Source: JALYUA01 sp039933215 (GTDB lineage: Bacteria > Acidobacteriota > Thermoanaerobaculia > UBA5066 > Gp7-AA6). From it: 34,604 bases of DNA. Below, in pieces: positions 32,445 through 34,604 of this stretch. The first letter of the stretch is position 1. Every line of letters starts with the position of its first letter. Under the pieces are notes generated by a model. That model searched no databases. It had not been told where the DNA came from and was given only the letters and a program-made list of their open reading frames with translations. The translations under genes were made by a program, and so were the position numbers. Location: positions 1-34,604 of the forward strand of contig JBDTOO010000038.1 in NCBI GenBank assembly GCA_039933215.1, read 5' to 3'.

Positions 32445-34355
32445 ATGGAGGAAATGGCCCGGACTCCTCCGGGTCCCAGAAAGATGCTTAACCCCTTTTA
32501 CGCGGGGCTTCGGATCTCCGCAGACGGTCTCTGGCGGCTCGTGCGCGCGATCGACCGCCGATTTCCTCAGAACGTCTTCCAGCCGAAGTGGGCGCCGGCG
32601 CCGCTGCTCAAGCAGAAGGAGCGCACGTTCCCTCAGTTCGGCTTTCCGCGGCAGACCGATTCCCTTTGCCCTCGCTGCGTCACGGAGGTCCGGACGAAGA
32701 TCCTCTCCGGCGAAGCGGACTGGAAGGTCCTGGTCGACGGGAACCCCGGCGAGATCAAAGCCACCATCGTGGAGGAGAACGGGAAGATCCTCATGAAGAA
32801 GGATTGTCCCGAGCATGGACACTTCGAGGACGTGATGTCGAACGACCCGGCGTTCTTCAAGCGCCTCGAGAGCCTCTATCCCGGCCGCGACTTCGTCATC
32901 CCCAAGGACGGCCTGCACGAGCACGGGACGTCGTCGATCAAGTACGGCCGGGGCGCCGTGCTCACCATCGACCTGACGAACCGCTGCAACATGATGTGCA
33001 ACCCCTGCTTCATGGACGCGAACCAGGTCGGCTACGTCCACGAGCTCGAGTGGGAAGACATCCAGAAGATGCTCGACGATGCGGTGTCGATCAAGCCGCG
33101 CCGGCAGCTCTCGGTCCAGTTCTCCGGCGGCGAGCCGACGATCTCGCCGCATTTCCTCCGCGCGGTGCGCTACGCGCGCGAGGTCGGCTACTTCTCCGTC
33201 CAGGCGGCGACCAACGGGATCCGCTTCGCCCAGGAAGAGGACTTCGCCCGCGAGGCGCGCGAGGCGGGGCTGCGTTTCGTTTATCTCCAATTCGACGGCG
33301 TCGGGAACGAAGCGAACGAGCACCGCAAGGTCGGGAACCTCTTCGACGTCAAGCAGCGCGCGATCGACAACCTGCACCGCGCGGGCGTCGACATCACCCT
33401 CGTGACCACCATCGTGAACACCGTCAACGACCACCAGGTCGGAGACATCCTGAATTTCGCGATCCAGAACATCGACAAGATCAACACGGTCTCGTTCCAG
33501 CCCGTCTCGTTCACGGGTCGCGACGAGGAGATCGACGACGAGACCCGCGCGAAGCAGCGCTACACGCTCTCCCATCTCGCCCACGACGCCAAGAAGCAGG
33601 CGGGGATCGGCGAGCCGATGCGCGACTGGTACCCGCTCTCGGCGTCGGGTCCCTTCTCGGACCTGAAGGACCTCCTCGGCGGCCTCGAGGCCGACTGGGG
33701 GTCGTTGAAGTGCGGCTGCCACCCCAACTGCGGGATCGGCACGATGCTGCTCGTCGACGAGAAGACCAAGGAGACGGTTCCGGTACCGGCGATGCTGAAC
33801 GTCGACCGGATGCTCTCCGACATCAAGGGCATCACGGACTCGGCGCGCCGGAAATCGTGGACCGCGCTCCAGACGGCGCTCGCGATCCTGCGGAATCTGA
33901 AGCCCGAGGGGATTCCCAAGACGTTGTCTCCGTGGCGCGTCGTCCAGATCATGGACGGGCACACGGGCGGGAAGCTCGGATTCTCGAAGAAGAAGCGCTA
34001 CGACTGGCGCGTCTTCTTCATCGGCGGCATGTGGTTCCAGGACCTCTTCAACTACGACTTCCGCCGCACCGAGATGTGCATCATCCCGTACGCGACGCAG
34101 ATGGGAGAGATCTCCTTCTGCGCGTACAACACGGGCGTCGGCTGGCGGAAGATCATCGAGGAGATGTTCCAGACGGCGTCCCTCGCCGAGTGGTACAAGA
34201 CCAAGGGCCGCCACGAGGTCTACGCGCGCGGCCGCAGCGTCCCTCTGCCGACGCTTCCGGGCCAGACGGTGCCGAGCCCTCTCGCCGTCCCGTCCGCGCG
34301 TCCTCCGGCGCCCGCCGGGTCCCTCCCCGTCTACGGCGGAGCGGTCGGGAAGTAA
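32445..34355 (+). CDS. Radical SAM protein of the tetraether lipid synthase (Tes)-like family
   Basis: 636 aa. A Cys-rich N-terminal domain has CPRC (75-78) and DCPEHGHFE (Cys 121), followed by a GRDFVIPKDGL segment. The radical SAM core carries CNMMCNPC (Cys 181, 185, 188), SGGEPT (227-232) and a 320-400 barrel segment. Extra Cys lie in KCGCHPNCGIG (423, 425, 429) and at 545 and 559, fitting auxiliary metal sites. This architecture matches Tes/GDGT-MAS (M. jannaschii MJ0619), which couples two lipid chains by a C-C bond. Bacterial relatives are linked to membrane-spanning diacids. The C-terminal tail (605-636) is Pro-rich and disordered. ATG 32445 is used; ATG 32454 is possible. Confidence 0.8.
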   Translation: MEEMARTPPGPRKMLNPFYAGLRISADGLWRLVRAIDRRFPQNVFQPKWAPAPLLKQKERTFPQFGFPRQTDSLCPRCVTEVRTKILSGEADWKVLVDGNPGEIKATIVEENGKILMKKDCPEHGHFEDVMSNDPAFFKRLESLYPGRDFVIPKDGLHEHGTSSIKYGRGAVLTIDLTNRCNMMCNPCFMDANQVGYVHELEWEDIQKMLDDAVSIKPRRQLSVQFSGGEPTISPHFLRAVRYAREVGYFSVQAATNGIRFAQEEDFAREAREAGLRFVYLQFDGVGNEANEHRKVGNLFDVKQRAIDNLHRAGVDITLVTTIVNTVNDHQVGDILNFAIQNIDKINTVSFQPVSFTGRDEEIDDETRAKQRYTLSHLAHDAKKQAGIGEPMRDWYPLSASGPFSDLKDLLGGLEADWGSLKCGCHPNCGIGTMLLVDEKTKETVPVPAMLNVDRMLSDIKGITDSARRKSWTALQTALAILRNLKPEGIPKTLSPWRVVQIMDGHTGGKLGFSKKKRYDWRVFFIGGMWFQDLFNYDFRRTEMCIIPYATQMGEISFCAYNTGVGWRKIIEEMFQTASLAEWYKTKGRHEVYARGRSVPLPTLPGQTVPSPLAVPSARPPAPAGSLPVYGGAVGK

Positions 34356-34371
34356 CCCTTCGAGGGCGATG

Positions 34372-34397
34372 CCGGGCGGCGCTCTGGCTCCGCCCGG
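34372..34397. repeat. 8-bp inverted repeat after the Tes-like gene
   Basis: CCGGGCGG (34372-34379) pairs with CCGCCCGG (34390-34397) around a 10-nt loop, 16 nt after the stop codon. No T-run follows, so it is at best a weak or factor-dependent terminator. Confidence 0.5.
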
Positions 34398-34604
34398 ACA
34401 TCCGCCGGCTTCGTTCTTCCGGCACCGCGCTTCAGAAAAACCGTCTCTACCGCCCGTACTGCGGGCGACCCGGCCCGGATGCCGGTCCGCGGGCGCTCGA
34501 CGCGGGGCCGCGGTGGACGTTCGCCGGAGGGCGGCTCCCCGAAGCGGGCCTCGCATGCCCGGACGGCGCCGCCGGTCCTCGCGACGCGGTGGAGTGCCGC
34601 GCCG
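34398..34604. other. Right-edge region, unresolved
   Basis: No gene can be called. One plus-strand frame stays open to the window edge and reads RALDAGPRWTFAGGRLPEAG with fairly GC-rich third positions, but it has no ATG, GTG or TTG before it. It could be the start of a gene with a rare start codon, or spacer. Confidence 0.3.

Noticed and set aside
32403..34556. A 717-codon frame antisense to the Tes-like gene
   Set aside because: Mirror of the codon bias of the plus-strand gene, whose Cys motifs and family match are clear.
34398..34604. Partial gene at the right edge
   Set aside because: One plus-strand frame is open and mildly gene-like, but it lacks a start codon and any recognisable motif, so it is listed only as unresolved.

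Overview
This is about 34.6 kb of very GC-rich bacterial chromosome. It is almost entirely coding, with many 4-base gene overlaps. I see no rRNA, tRNA, CRISPR array, insertion sequence or phage gene. The content is housekeeping plus cell envelope: an outer-membrane assembly lipoprotein, RseP, UppS, CdsA, Dxr, and many polytopic sugar-transferase-like proteins. I favour an Acidobacteriota-like, Gram-negative-type organism. This rests on GC content, gene style, tandem YfhO-type proteins, a stand-alone PASTA protein next to rpe, and a tetraether-lipid-synthase-like radical SAM protein. The assignment is inference, not proof.

Layout: (1) 1-1349: the 5' part of clpB with its promoter and three HAIR-like (HspR-type) inverted repeats. 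(2) 1350-7188, minus strand: a run GT2 glycosyltransferase > YHS/HMA copper ATPase > membrane-anchored cupredoxin > queE > queC. From the ATPase onward every junction overlaps or abuts. (3) 7309-9326, plus: a GT-C-like membrane protein overlapping truA. (4) 9338-13674: uppS-cdsA (minus) diverging from dxr-rseP (plus), a rearranged form of the common uppS-cdsA-dxr-rseP block. (5) 13675-16365: a gene-poor stretch with a long perfect inverted repeat, an extradiol (DODA/YgiD) dioxygenase, and a membrane-anchored Ser/Thr kinase with an HGD instead of HRD catalytic loop. (6) 16434-22900: two tandem YfhO-family membrane proteins, converging with another polytopic GT-C-like protein and a small membrane-anchored protein. 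(7) 22897-24812, minus: endonuclease IV and a PHP-domain phosphoesterase. (8) 24916-28625, plus: PASTA > rpe > BamD-like lipoprotein, a terminator, a secreted protein with repeated Gly-Asp motifs, and a small Fis-like regulator. (9) 28782-30663, minus: secreted cyclophilin > AmgK-like kinase > tatA. (10) 30764-34355, plus: small membrane protein > ThiO-like oxidase > radical SAM protein of the Tes type.

Functional themes: isoprenoid and lipid supply (Dxr, UppS, CdsA, the Tes-like enzyme), envelope glycosylation and assembly (GT2, GT-C proteins, YfhO pair, BamD-like, AmgK-like, RseP, TatA), and tRNA modification (TruA, QueC, QueE). The most notable single gene is the Tes-like radical SAM protein at 32445-34355. 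The most notable sequence-wide pattern is a recurrent TAnnnT hexamer 6-12 nt before start codons, which suggests frequent leaderless or near-leaderless transcription. Two membrane-protein genes also appear to begin at CTG.
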